NCBI GenBank assembly: GCA_000349905.1
Contig: KB722736.1
Span: forward strand, 2,802,754 to 2,866,753
DNA: 64,000 nucleotides
Direction: 5' to 3'
From: Volvariella volvacea V23
Taxonomy: Eukaryota > Basidiomycota > Agaricomycetes > Agaricales > Pluteaceae
The notes under the pieces are model-generated. The model saw nothing but the letters and a program-made list of their open reading frames with translations. It did not search any database and was not told the DNA's origin. The position numbers and the translations under genes are program-made. Of this stretch, positions 1-14,062 are shown piece after piece (the stretch's first letter is position 1; each line of letters begins with the position of its first letter).

Positions 1-168
1 CTGGTGTTGGGCATTGGCCTAGGTTTGGGTCTCGCTCAATTTCTGTCGTTTGCGGGCTTCACCCCAACGACCGCTCCCCTGGCGGTAGCAGATTCGTCCC
101 CCCAGCAGATTGCCTTATTAGCAGGCTTGATCTTATTTCTGTGGATGTTTCTAATGGGGCTTTCTTGA
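1..168 (+). CDS. 3' end of an unrecognised membrane protein (partial)
   Basis: An open frame runs from base 1 to a TGA at 166-168 with no start codon inside the window, so only about 55 C-terminal residues are visible. They contain two hydrophobic stretches, one Gly/Leu-rich at the very start and one ending in LFLWMFLMGLS just before the stop, separated by a short polar Ser/Thr/Pro/Gln linker. This looks like the tail of an integral membrane protein. I do not recognise the family. The frame could also be a chance opening, since there is no upstream sequence to test it. Confidence 0.4.
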   Translation: MVLGIGLGLGLAQFLSFAGFTPTTAPLAVADSSPQQIALLAGLILFLWMFLMGLS

Positions 169-748
169 TGCAGGTGGTTTGGGAGTGGATGTGTTATCCT
201 TTAACCTGCGACGCCGGGTTCCATTACCACTTTTACGCATACCGACTACACATGTTGCATTTTGGATGGATTGGTCATCCTAGATGAGAGGGACGGCTGT
301 GTATTGGCCCAACAGCCTATTTTGCTGTGCATGTTTTTGTACAACTAAATGAACTGATTGCGTGCCACAACCCTTCGAGACACAATTGAGGTTCAGGGCA
401 TTCTGCACATGTTGAGGGATCTGATCGAACCAAAATTCAGAGGGGGATCTCACGGAACAGGATGTCATAGTACTTGGGTCTAGACACCGAAATGACAGAC
501 ATCTATAATCAAACCTGAGAACGCTCAGGTGAGCAAGGATAACTTAACTGCCTACGGGATCACATCGACATAACAACTTGCCGATCGGAGTTAGTAGCGG
601 AGTCGGCGGCGTGTTCCCCAAATGGGTACACCGCCAACTGAGTTTGAAGCGGCAGGGGCAGTGATCGCAGTAGGGCCGATCCTGTATTCGGATTACCTGA
701 CGTAGTACTCCTCAGTCAGGGTTCGTCCACATCCTCGACCTGCAGCCC
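169..748. other. intergenic region upstream of the PX-domain gene
   Basis: About 580 bases without a supportable gene. Short frames on either strand have no recognisable content. A TGACGT core lies near 698-703 and could be a bZIP-type site for the gene that starts at 749. No repeat or RNA structure was noticed. Confidence 0.5.
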
Positions 749-3700
749 ATGTCGGTATCAGACGTCTCAACCACTACAGCACCAACGACAACAACACCTG
801 GCACATCGAATACAGCCCTATCACAATCCCCACCGCCGCTGTCTTCATCCCCAGAACCACACCAGGATGACTCAGACACCAGGCTAACACCACAGCGTGC
901 CCATTATCTCAAGAAATATCTCATTCAGCTACAGTTTCGCCGAGAATTAGATGCCATTGTTTCCAACACAACCAATGTCTCCCCTTTATCCTATCTTGGT
1001 CCCCCTTTTAGCCCTCCGCCAAAGCATGCGCCGCATGTCGATCTACCCCTTCTTCGGTACATCTTCCGTCAATTCGTCCTCACGTTTCCTTTCATGGCCG
1101 CAGCTCCAAAAGATTTCTACTCAGACAAGCTTCAGCCTTTTGTCGCCTCAATTCTCTCACGCAATCTATCGTCTACATTCTCCTTGGATGAAAGTGCGGG
1201 CTCAGCCGAGAAGGCCTCGCAGGTCAAATTGATGACTAGAATCGAGAGGAATCTCGCTCTCTTTATTGGTGCCGCTACCAAGATAGTTGAGCGTGAGGAG
1301 GTGGTGAGACTCAGCCAGACCGATCTTGACCGAATCGAAACCTTGGCAAAGAAGCGGCAAGCGCGTATGTCAAAGAGGCGGGATGCATTCGACGTCAATA
1401 TTGTGAGTGTAAGGACTGTTACAGACAAGGGTAGGATGCGTAGTAGAGTTCATGAGGTTTGCCCCATTTCCTATGTGCGAATTGCAGCGGACCCATGTTT
1501 AATGCATTAGGAATTCATCATTCGTACGCGTCGGTCACGATATCCGGATATTTATGTCTCTAGAAGGTATGGAGACTTTAGGACACTAGCGAATGAAGTC
1601 AGTCTTTTTCTTTGAGCCCCAAATGAGTAATGACACACTTCTTTCACGTAGTTGCGTAAGGCTCACCCTGAGGAAACTATACGACAACCACCCAATAAGG
1701 ATCGTACTGTGGTCAATATACCATCTTCTACAGTAGCTAGCCCCATTTCGGCCCATCAACCAGCATTCTCCGATATCCCTGATACACCGACGACGCCAGG
1801 TCTCCCAGAATCTGTATACCATGCCAGACCATCGCGCCTGGCCAGGGAAAAAAATCGTCTTACTCTCCGATCTTATCTTCACTCCTTGATGTCGTCGTCT
1901 ACCATTGCATCATCTCCTGTCCTCATGTCATTTTTACTTTCTGGACCCACCACGCTATCTCGTGAGGAAATGGAAGATGCTCGCAGAAGAGAAGAGGCCG
2001 ATCGCGTTCGGGATGAAGGTCGAAAGCGCTTTGCTAAGGAGATAGCCAATCGAGTGGATAGCTTACGAGATGCTGTTAGAAGCGTCAAGGGTGACCTCTT
2101 AGCCAAGGGTTAGTTGTTCTTTTCTAACCTGTAGTCAGGGACTAAATTATCTACTAAAAGATGGGTTGACGCATGTATTTGCTATAATCAAAGTGAACCC
2201 CGATATCCGAAGGCTGCCACAAAACTACAAAGCAGTCGTAGAATGGGCTCGTATAACGTCAGTACATGGGTTCCATCGCCTGGTTATGGGTTTGGATTTT
2301 AACGCATTCATTTCTCTAGTCTAGCATCCAAAGTGTTCCAGCATTTTGTCGCATCTGATGATGCATCAGAAATGCTGGCAAGTTTGAAGAGAATACACGG
2401 ACTAATGCCCTACTTTATGCTAAAGACCACTCTGAAAATCAGTAATCCTATTGCAATGATACGCAGTACGTATGTGTGCAGAGCGATAGATACTGTGAAT
2501 GACGTTGGCATGTAGGTGTGCTTGACTTATTCCTTGCACAGCCGTTTGGGGGGAAAAGTTTATTGCAGCGGTATGTGTCCTTGTTCCTTTTATCTACAAA
2601 ATTGTTAATAATCTATATAGAATGTTTACTTCTTCTTTAACAGAAGAAGTAAAGCAGTTAGAGGAACAGATAGAAGCAGTCAAGGACAAGGTTGATGACC
2701 CCATTATGTGCTTGAAGGTCCGCCAGTTCGTCTACGCGGCTCGAGAGATACAGGAACTATATAAAGCCGATGCAGGTAATCGCTACTATTGTTACGTTCT
2801 GGACTTGGCGAGTAGTGACGACAGACATGTTTGTCAATAGCGCAGGAAAAGCTCCATGTCCTGACATTAGTGTTGCGATCGCCAGAGGAGCCCGTTCTAT
2901 CGAGAACGCAAATTCATCGTTTGGCAAAGGCGCAACGCGCACACGCAGTTTATCTTAGGACTCGGGAAGCACTTCATGACTCAGACGATGACGATGGTCC
3001 TCAGGATGAAGATGCATGGCTACTCGAAGATCTCAAAGTTCTTGCCCACCTGTATTCCCGCCTTCGAGATAGAGAACAGTTAATTGCCCTGATTTTTGAG
3101 GTTCGTGAAATAAATTATCGTCCTCTGTTTACATGGGATTTACTACTCCTTCAGGGTTTCACTGCTGAACTTCTCAAAGATATCATTACAATTTTTTACA
3201 GTCCCTTGGCTCAGGTATATCGGGCAGCAAGTGTTGCAGACTCTATTGGGGATCTACAAAACTTCGTCAATGACCTTATACGCACGGTAGAGGATGTGGA
3301 AGAGCGTAAGCGCCGTTGCACTTGATTTTTTGATACTTTAAACACTTAATAACCTCCAGTTAGCCAAGAAGACCCTCACCGCACTGTGCAAACGTTTATC
3401 GACTTGATTCAACGACATGAACAAGCTTTCTACTCATTCGTGCACAAAGTTCATTCGAAAGGCGATGGACTCTTTGACAGCTTAATGAGATGGATAGAGC
3501 TTTTCTTGACCGTCGTACGCGAAGGATTAGGCGAGCCTATCTGTCTCGAATTTCTTCTCCCGCATGTAGGGAAAGAACGTGCCGACATTTTATCGGAAGT
3601 GGATCAACTCGCACTGTACCATTATAAACTCAAGGTGCTGTATGAAGATAAATTAAGGAGGAGGTTTGGGAGGGCACAGGGCCAAAATGAGGTTGAGGCA

Positions 3701-4449
3701 GAGGATGAAGCGACACAAATTCTCCTTGACAGTGTTGCGGGGGAAATTAGTTTTGGAGAGGTCGTACAAGGCGATGCAGATGACATCGCAGCGGAAGAAA
3801 CAGAAGATAGCGATGGCTCATCTTCAGACTACGAGACTGGATCCTCATCTGGCCATTCGGTTACTTCCAGCGATAGCGAGGACAGCGCTCCGCGACAATC
3901 GCTATCCCAAGCACACACGCCCCCCACGTCATCTGCGTCTAGGTCTAGTACTAGTCCGCTATCCACCCCATCTCCAGTGCACGGTAGCAAGACCAGTCCA
4001 CCTCCCCCTCCGACCCGCCCTTCACTAGATCTTCAAAGGCTACCACAACCAAGACGACGATCGTTGTCGCTGAAGAGCATGAAATCGATGCCGTTTTTGG
4101 GCGGAGCAAGCAACGCGAGACGCAACCAAGATCTGCCACCTGTTCCACCATTATCATCAACGCCCCTGACTGCAAATATTGTTTCTAAGCCTCTCCCTCA
4201 TTCGCCTGTGGCTAACACTCCTGTACGATTAACAACTCCGTCTGTTCCCACAGGGGAGTCGTCACGCTCCGCCAATAAGACTTCGACTTCATCGCAACCC
4301 AAGAAGAAGCAAAAAGAAACACTGAAACCTCCGGAATTAGTGCACATCCCTCAGCTGCTGCCTATTTTTACAGAGATGGTATGTCCCATTATTTTTCAGG
4401 GATTTTGCGAGACTTACAGCCATCCTCCGGTAGATGCGACCCCTCTTAA
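749..4449 (+). CDS. PX-domain protein with PX-associated and DUF3818-type regions (Lec1/YPR097W-like)
   Basis: Predicted phosphoinositide-binding lipid-transfer-type protein of about 1,050 residues. After a Ser/Thr/Pro-rich start comes the PX-associated block (LTPQRAHYLKKYLIQLQF). The PX core follows (EFIIRTRRSRYPDIYVSRRY), rebuilt by joining exons 749-1456, 1511-1597 and 1652-2108. Next is a helical C-terminal domain containing ISNPIAMIR and LDLFLAQPFGGKSLLQR, then a long acidic, Ser-rich and Pro-rich tail. Introns 1457-1510, 1598-1651, 2109-2160 and 2258-2319 keep the frame. The 3' end is uncertain: a 41-nt intron 4379-4419 gives a stop at 4449, while reading straight through gives a stop at 4594, overlapping the convergent helicase gene. 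The yeast relative is linked to membrane lipid distribution; that role is inferred here. Confidence 0.85.
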
Positions 4450-4565
4450 GCCTACGCAAGATGGAACGCCCTTCTCCAGCTTCTTCTTAATTATTGTAAC
4501 ACGATGCACAAGATTGATTATGTACACTACTTATTCACTACATAATTTGTATCTAGTAGACGAAT

Positions 4566-7022
4566 TTACTCTAGTCCCGCAAACTCCTTGTTGAACTCTT
4601 GTTGGGTCATCTGCCCTTGTTTCAATCTCTTTGCCATTCTTTCCTCTCTTCGCAATTCTGCCCAATCATCTTTCTGCTCGTCTTCATTAGACATGACATC
4701 ATTATGAGAACGCTTAAGACTTGATCCAGACTGGGATTTGGCTTGGGATTCCAACCACTGTTTTTTCTTTTTCTTTTTCTCCTTTCGTTTCTCCTTTTCA
4801 TCCTTTTTTACAACCTTGTTACTCCATGGCACATTAATCCTTTTCTTCTCTTCACGTTCGAGTATCTTTTTTGCAAACTCCTTACTGCGCTCTGACTGGT
4901 TTGATAATTCTTTTAATCTTTTTGCTTCCTGCCCTTCATCCATGTATGCATAGCGGTCCCACTGCAAATGTAAAAGTGAAGGCAATCAGCGCTTGGTAAG
5001 CCAAATCACATTGTAGCGGCGCACATCAACATCAGCATCCTGCCATGACGATTGTTCAATCGCTTTTAGTTCTGGCATTTTCGGGAGCCTCAGCAAGCCA
5101 AAGCTCTTAGCCACCCCAACAAGGTCTAGATCTTTAATGCGGAAAATGTAGGAAGCCTCGTGTTTCGAGTATGCTCGTACAAATGAGACATAGGCTCGAG
5201 TGGCCTATCTTGTGATTAATACTTCACAATGGAGGAAGTAAAAGTGCACACCTGATCGTGAAACTTCCTATCACTTAGTATGAAGCTCCGTAATCGTGAT
5301 AAGAAAGTCTCGACTGCGGGATCGGAGCCCACTTCCTCGTATGGTGAACCGGGTTTAATAACCGCGTTGTCCTCAATGAATGGCGGATGTTCTTTTATAG
5401 GTATTTTTCTAATTGACATGAAATCTAGGTATCGAGAAGGGTTAAATACCTTATAGCGCCAATATTGCAACGTCGTTGCAAAGGACTGACCGACGTATTC
5501 CGTCTCTCTCCCGACGAGGAGCACCCAAGCCCTACCAGAGCGTCCAGCCCTGGCTGTTCGCCCACAGCGATGCGAAAAGACCTTGGGATCGGAAGGTGGA
5601 TCGAATTGGATGACGGTGTCGACATGGGGAAGGTCAAGCCCTCTGGCCGCTACATCCGTAGCAAGGAGAATAGAGGGTGTTGATGGTGTTGACACGGCCG
5701 AGGAAAACGCGTTAAGTGTACGACTCCGAGCGGTAGGAGATATGTTCCCATGCAGGGAATAGAGACTGATAGATGCTGGTAGCAGAACGGGAAGAGCCTA
5801 ATAATAGGTTATGAAGGGTGTTATTTTCAGTTCCACGATGTAGTCGTCTACGAGGTTTTACCTTATAAAAATAGTCCACGCATGCCCCAGTAGCGAAGTA
5901 GACAATAAATTGGGATGTGCCATTTCGTGATATCTCGTGAGAAATGATCCTTGTCAGCTGGACCAGTTTTTCGGATGCCCGGCAAGCGATGTACATATTC
6001 TGCAAACTTCCAGGGTGTTAGTAGTGTATAGAAGGAAGTGAGATTCGTAACCTCACTTGATGGGTATTCTTCGTTCCTCTACAATCTCACACAGTTCCCT
6101 GGAGTTGCCAGTCCCCGATTGTGGTACGAGCTTTTTGGCTTGCACCTTGACAACCACTCGAGCCGGATTACGCAGTCCTGCTCTCACCAGCTCCGACATG
6201 CCATCGGCGTCAGTCATGGTAGCACTAAATAGCCCTGTTCGACGCTGTTTTGGCAAATGTGAGATAATGCGAGTGATTGTATTCTGGAAGCCTAGATCTA
6301 ATAACCTATGCTCCTCAGCTCGGTAAGATGGAAGGGGGTAAAGGGAGAGGGGACATCACCTATCCGCTTCGTCAAGAACCAAAACTTCCAGCTCCTTAGC
6401 ATTGACTACACTCTTGCCCCTTCCAAGGAGAAATTCCTCAATACGGCCTGGAGTACCCACGACGATGTCTGCGCCGGTTGACAAGAAGCGTTGCAAGTCC
6501 TGTGTAGGTGAAGATTGAGAAGAGGACACAAGTAATAATGGGTCGGGCAAGCGCGTAGTATCCGAATCTTCAGCATCTTGAGGTATGGGCTGCGAGGATA
6601 AAAACAAGGAGAGTATGGAATGGATCTGGGTGGCCAGTTCCCTGCCTCGAGGGTCAAGTCACAAAGGCACAACACAGCCATTGGATTGACTGACCTGGTG
6701 GGACTTATTACCAGGACGCCGATGTCGTTTTTGCGTAGCCTTGATTCCCTCCGGATGAGACGTTCTAGAATAGGAATGACAAATGCAAGAGTCTTTCCAG
6801 ATCCTGTGACGGCTTCAACTACTACGTCTTTATTTTTCATGAACAGCGGTATAGTAGATGCCTGAACAGGGGTCATCTGAGTGTGGCCCATGCTCTGGAT
6901 GACATCGTAACTTGGAATGAGATTAGTATACTTCTCGTGCGAAAGCTGATCGCTTACACCCATGGGGTCAGTGATGTGGGCAGTGAGTCCCAGGAGCCTG
7001 CCGCGATGATAGAGGACGCCAT
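4566..7022 (-). CDS. SPB4: ATP-dependent rRNA helicase Spb4 (DDX55 family)
   Basis: DEAD-box RNA helicase for 60S ribosomal subunit assembly in the nucleolus. The first exon encodes [22 protein letters not shown]. An intron with a TACTAAT branch site then joins it to [19 protein letters not shown], the Q motif. Visible motifs in order are AVTGSGKT (Walker A), VLDEADR (DEAD), LFSAT (SAT), [22 protein letters not shown] and [13 protein letters not shown] (motif VI). The C-terminal DUF4217-type segment includes [14 protein letters not shown]. The tail is very basic, with a run of lysines near 4760-4790, and carries the Spb4-type sequence [15 protein letters not shown]. It has about eight short introns. 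It is divergent from the CipC-like gene and convergent with the PX gene. Confidence 0.92.
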
Positions 7023-7065
7023 GGGCGACTTGCACGAAGCTTGGGGTGTTGTTGCAAATTGACGA

Positions 7066-7073
7066 TTACGTAA
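7066..7073. promoter_or_regulatory. TTACGTAA palindrome between SPB4 and the CipC-like gene
   Basis: A perfect 8-bp palindrome, TTACGTAA, lies in the 264-bp divergent promoter. It is 44 bp upstream of the SPB4 start and about 213 bp upstream of the CipC-like start. This matches the core bound by fungal AP-1/CREB-type bZIP factors. Function is inferred. Confidence 0.35.
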
Positions 7074-7286
7074 GAGTGGGCCTCGGAGATCGTGCAGGCC
7101 TTTCAGCGGCTCGAATTGCCTGTCTGAAAATAAAGCAGCAGAAAATAGACTGCTGCGATCAGAGAAGCCCGCTGGGGGCTCCTTATGGAATGCACACGCA
7201 TCGCCATGTCTAATCTTAGTCCAGCCCGCACATATATAATCCCTACCAGTCCACAACTTGAACTTCAGATCCTATTCTTCATTAGC

Positions 7287-7810
7287 ATGGGCTGGTTCGA
7301 CAACGACTCACAACAAGCGCAATATTACCACGGCAGACACGAAGCCGAGTGGTCCCACGAACTCATCGCCGGTGCCGCTGCTTTCGAGGTAGGTGCACCA
7401 CCCACCATTACTTCCCTTGTCTAACTCGGAGCCCTCCAGGCCGCCAAGGCGTACGAAAAGCACGCAGCTGCAAATGGTCATCCCAGTGATCATGCCACGG
7501 CAAAGGAAATTCTGTGTGTTATCTTTACTATGCTGTCAGTGTTTGGCGTCTTACTCTATGCCAGAGCTGGTTTCGCTGGCGCCTTCATTGACCGTGAAGT
7601 TGAAACGAAAGGGGTAAGCTCTCAATTATTGCAATTCAAGTAGCCCTGCACTCAATGAATTGGCAAGCTTGATTGGGTAGACAGAGAGAGGGCAAAACGC
7701 GAAGGTATGACAGCACGTCTGATCCTGACAGTGAGGTACTAAAATTAGTTCACCCAGCTGCTGAACAGGCTTCAAGAGCCTGGCAGGGCAGCGGCAATTA
7801 CCCGTATTGA
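7287..7810 (+). CDS. CipC-like stress/antibiotic-response protein (DUF3759)
   Basis: Small soluble protein of about 110 residues. It starts MGWFDNDSQQAQYY and carries the family signatures SHELIAGAAAFEAAKAYE, the EILAGFAGAFIDREVETKG core and LDWVDRERAKRE. It ends in EQASRAWQGSGNYPY followed by a TGA at 7808-7810. Four introns (first donor after 7389) restore the frame exactly. The family takes its name from the concanamycin-induced protein C of Aspergillus and is reported as stress- or drug-induced and abundant in hyphae. The biochemical function is unknown. It shares a promoter with SPB4 and is convergent with the NDR kinase. Confidence 0.88.
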
Positions 7811-8027
7811 TCGAGCGATGTACTCGGGCAGCAGAGATGTTGCAATATTTCTTTCGGCTTTCGTCCATTTGCAATTTTGCATCGCTTTGGCTTGTGAATT
7901 TGATAGGATGTACACTTGCAGCGGATCCTGTATGGCAGCTTCCGGTGGACAATGTACACACAGACTATTTCACATTGCTAAAGCATAATACATACAACAG
8001 AATCGATCCCTAGTACCTGCCTGGGAT

Positions 8028-10030
<2,003 letters not shown>

Positions 10031-10253
10031 TGTCAACAGGCGATCGAGGGAGAGCTGGATTAGTGCCAAGCCACATCACTCTATCAACATTGTCTCCGCA
10101 ACTACAGGACCCTGAGTCGTAATTGGCACAAATAAATACTATAGATTCACCCGACCCAGATAAAGGTCGCATAAGTACACATATTCCAATCCACGATGCA
10201 AACATTACAACCTGAGTACTAGCTAGGTCTAAGGAATCACTGGCTACACTACA

Positions 10254-11627
10254 CTACTGGAAATTTCTTGTAAAATCTTGCTCCGAAGCCGCCCAGCGAT
10301 CGTTGCCGCCGTAGCTATATGCTGGGTATTGGTAAGGTTGCTGATAAGGGACGCCTCCTGGTATCATAGTTTGAGACCGGGGTGCTGGAGGGGGCCAGGC
10401 TTGTGCTACCCCTGGCGGCTGGTAGTATCCGCCGGAATGTTGCATCTGCACGGCTTGGGGCTGTGGACGCATGTAGGCTGGCTGAGATGGGTTATATAAT
10501 CCGCCTCCATTGACTGGGGGCTTTGGACTGGGAGAACATTGGGCGTCAGGAGTCCTGGACTCTAAAAATAGGTCGAATCACTTACGCAAATCGTTGAGGA
10601 AGATTAGGTGTGCCAAGATGGGCAGATACAGCAGTGCTAAAATAAATAAATGATTAATATAGTGAAGATCAGCAATATGCTCGGTATGCACTCACTTGTA
10701 AAATTCTGAAGGATTCACGGGCGCTTGTGATTGCTGGGGAGCAGAAAGACCGGGAGTAGGGGTATATGCAACTGAAGGATTGAAATCCATTCTAGTCAGA
10801 GGTGGAATCAACCGTTGATGGCCTGTATTGACAGGTTGAATCGCAACAGGACTTTGCTGCCTTGGGATCACTCGGGGAAGCGGAGAAGTTTGTCGAAGGG
10901 GCTGTACAGTTGATGCATATTGTTGGTGTATTCGTTGGTCAAATGAAGCATTAAAAGGAGAGTGTGGATTTTGAGGTAGAGGGGACGATGCTATCGGTGG
11001 GGATCTTAAGGGAGAAGGCGGCGGCGACTGATGTGCCTGGTAGGGAGGACCGTCTAGCGGTGGGGCAACAGGCGCGAATGGAGGTGGAGGAAGGGAATGA
11101 CCTTCCGATGAATCATCATCCGGTATGTCGTGATGCACAGGCTGAGGAATTGGTGCAGGACTAGGGGATGGGCGAGCACTCAAGACTCGTGACTGCGTAC
11201 CCTGGACTGCTGAACTCGGTCCTGCCTGAGATGCTGATGAGTCCAATCCGGCTTCTGCATACCAACTTGGCCGCGGCTTGGAGGATGGCGGCGGTGAGGC
11301 CATGGGCGCTCTTTTGGCGATTCGCAAGGGTTCAACGCCCCGAGGTTGGCGCGGTCCAAAAGAATTCCTATTTGACGAGGATGCGTTGGCTGTACTTGCG
11401 TTAATCTGAGCCAACCTCGATGCAGCCAACTGGTAGGCTTCCTCATCCCATTCTTCCCAAACCTCTCCTGTAGCTGGCGGTTGTGGTGTCGCGAGAGAGA
11501 CCTGGAGGGCAGTGGAGACTTTGCGGTCGAATTCTTGTTCAGAATAAGCTGGTGGTGGGGGTGACGGAGGAGGATTGAAGTTATCGTACATTGGGGACAG
11601 GTTGGGTGAGAGGAGGGAGATTGGCAA
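10254..11627 (-). CDS. hypothetical Pro/Gln/Ser-rich protein, unknown function
   Basis: I do not recognise this gene. The main exon (from 11627 down to about 10692) encodes a largely disordered protein. Near its start lies YDNFNPPPSPPPPAYSEQE, then a possibly structured acidic stretch around EVWEEWDEEAYQLAASRLAQ. Long runs rich in proline, serine and glutamine follow. Two introns near 10570-10690 lead to a last exon rich in Tyr, Pro, Gly and Gln (PYQQPYQYPAYSYGGNDRW), ending in QDFTRNFQ and a TAG at 10254-10256. A second in-frame ATG at 11591 could be the real start. PPAY and poly-proline stretches suggest WW or SH3 partners, which is only an inference. Tandem and upstream of the NDR kinase. 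Confidence 0.65.
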
Positions 11628-12012
11628 GGTTGGAGACGGAAGACAAAGAGAAGACGTGCCTCTAAGGAGCCTAAGTCATATTTGGGCACTCCATCAGCCC
11701 AGGGCAATCGGCTCGGTTGGCAGTGCCGCAGTGCTCGCGACCCTGGCATCAGATAAGATTGCTCCAGCATCTCGCCTATCCCACTCAGCACAACATCGTG
11801 ACAACCTGCTCATGTTCCAGTCCAAGCAAATATATACAACCTAAATATACAGCATTCCTAGTATCTCGCTCTAATGCCCATCACCAGAGCCAATGCCTAA
11901 AGCCTTTGACCAGAGCCCCAGGCTCCGGCCTGGAGGCGGTGCTGGTTCAATCGATCACACACGTGCAATTCAGCCCGTCGCTCACTGTCTCCAATTCGAG
12001 CGGGGAGGTGTG
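11628..12012. other. intergenic region between the PDH kinase and the Pro-rich gene
   Basis: About 385 bases that serve as the 3' region of the mitochondrial kinase and the 5' region of the Pro-rich gene, both on the minus strand. A CACGTG box lies at 11960-11965. No other gene is supported; overlapping open frames here are out-of-frame extensions. Confidence 0.5.
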
Positions 12013-13986
12013 CTATACCTCTATACCTTCTAGATTCGTACCCTGACGAAAAAAAGCACTGGTCAGCCCACAGCCCCGGCAGGACATGCTGTAACGAACC
12101 AATTTCGGGAGCCGCAAAAATACATCAGTTCCTGTTGGTAACACATCAAACCATCTACATTGCCAATACATATGTATAAAAATGCAACTTACCCCAACCG
12201 TCTAAAGACACCAGCTCCAACGATCCGCCAAAGTAGCTGGGGGTACGGTTAATAGTTGATTCATTAGATGATGTAGACCCGTACGTTGCAAAGATGTTGC
12301 TCATCGGCAGTCCAATTCCTATCCGGGGTTGTACCTCAAGCTTAGACTCGTCCGCGTTATTCGGTGTATTACCAGAGGCATTTGTTTGCCATCGATCAAC
12401 CTGTTCACCAACTGTTGCCCACATGCCCTCCTGGCTCGAGCTAATAGTACGCAGGGCACCTAACCGTGATTGTTCTAAACGGGCGGCGTTTCGTACATGG
12501 GAGAATGAAAAAAGGTCAGATGGTGTCTTAATTCGATTTTGCTGTGTCAAAAGTCCACCACCTGTACACCGCTTGAGTTGTTTGAGTCCTCTATATGACA
12601 TAAAAATTACCTTGGTCTGAAATACGAATCCCAACATCATTTTCTCCAGCAGCTATTGTTGCCTGAATGGTAGGCAGTGGATCTATATCGGAATGTTTGA
12701 TTGCTGTGGCACGCATCGCCTATGAGAGGAATTAACCGTGACATCACTGCTGAGCACATCAGTGAAACCCACATTCTTGAGAAGCTCAAAGACGATATAT
12801 CTGCGCCAGTCAATGTAGCCTCATCTTTCTGGTACGAGTGAGTCACGTACTCCAGATGCTCCGGGATATACGGAAACCGGGTCTCCAGATGTCCGTCTAC
12901 GATGACATCTGGCCAAGCCTTTACTTTTAGTCCACTCGGAAGATCTTCCAAGCAAGCAGGCCGCTCGCGCAGTAGGTTAACACAACGGTTTATACTCCTG
13001 CGGACATCTAACCCGGTATGTATTATTCCAACTTGTGGCTGCCCGGATGTATGTGGTCTCCCGGTGAGGTTCTCTGTGAGGGCAATATGATGCTCCGCCA
13101 ATACACGACGGGATATTCGAGATACAAGCATGCGGCGCATAAACGAGTCAAGTTGATCAGGTGGAAGAAACGGTGATGCCAGTGAAAGACCTAAAGAAAG
13201 ACTAGGTATTACGGTTGCACTAAACAGCGCGGGCTGTGAGCGAACGGACGACTAAAGCCCAAAGGAATAGCTCAACCCACTGTTCATTCAGAATACTGGC
13301 AAGGAAATGGCAAAATGTTTCGTTCTCTTCAAGGTTTGTGATTGGTGGGTATTGGCGAAGTCTGAGCAGCAGTTTCACCCCTCTTCACGAAGACAAGGAA
13401 AAGGAACAAACCTTTCAAATGCAATCCAGTATAGCTTCCAGGGAAAGATACACGATTAGGATTCGGCGAACATTATCCGTGCTGCCTACCTCATAGACCT
13501 TGGCCACGCCTTCTTGGGTCACAACAACGTAGGGTAATGCTTGGATATCACGCAAGCGGTGAGCGATACGGACAGGTAATTCTGTGCGCACATAATTAGC
13601 GCTCTGAAGGAGTAAGCCACGGGATCTGAGTCTTGGGCCAATAAGATCAGACCTTGAGCAGGCGCTCCTCGTCCATAGATCTTCCAAAGAAAACCTAAGG
13701 TGCATGTAAGGGTCGGGGTGATCACAAAACCAAGAATACGAACGAGCTGACGCAGGGTGAGGCGTTTGGCCTCCTTGGATGCATAAAGCTCGAGTTGGCG
13801 GTTACGATAGAAATTAGCCGCTACAGCAGAGTGACATCGAACAAATGAGGGGGGAGATGCTACGAGACGAGGGCCGGAAAACATGATATAGTGTGGGGAA
13901 CAGAAGAGTGCATTCCTTGTTGTGGATGGGGAACTGTCGGATTTAGTGACTTGGATGCAGGCTCGGACCAAGCCAGCAAGGGCCAT
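12013..13986 (-). CDS. mitochondrial pyruvate / branched-chain ketoacid dehydrogenase kinase
   Basis: GHKL-type protein kinase of the mitochondrial matrix that phosphorylates and switches off a 2-oxoacid dehydrogenase E1 subunit. The basic, Ser-rich start is compatible with a transit peptide. The four-helix domain holds SANYVRTELPVRIAHRLRDI. The ATP-binding half shows the N-box ELLKN-AMRAT (across an intron), the G1 box RISDQGGG and the G2 box GIGLPMSNIFATYFGG. The end is diagnostic: the last introns splice to give LRLPKLGTNLEGIEV and a TAG at 12013-12015. It has about eight introns and about 510 residues. I cannot separate PDH kinase from BCKDH kinase by eye. An internal ATG (MFSGPRLVASPP) is an alternative start. 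Confidence 0.9.
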
Positions 13987-14062
13987 TGCCGTGGACGAGA
14001 ATCACGATCGACCGACGGACTGCAACGCCGACACGGCTATTAAACTAATCCCCGAAGTCTCG

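Noticed and set aside
11180..11791. 203-residue minus-strand frame overlapping the Pro-rich gene
   Set aside because: Shifted frame over the same low-complexity exon; no domain, and the alternative frame has a coherent composition and a splice to the last exon.
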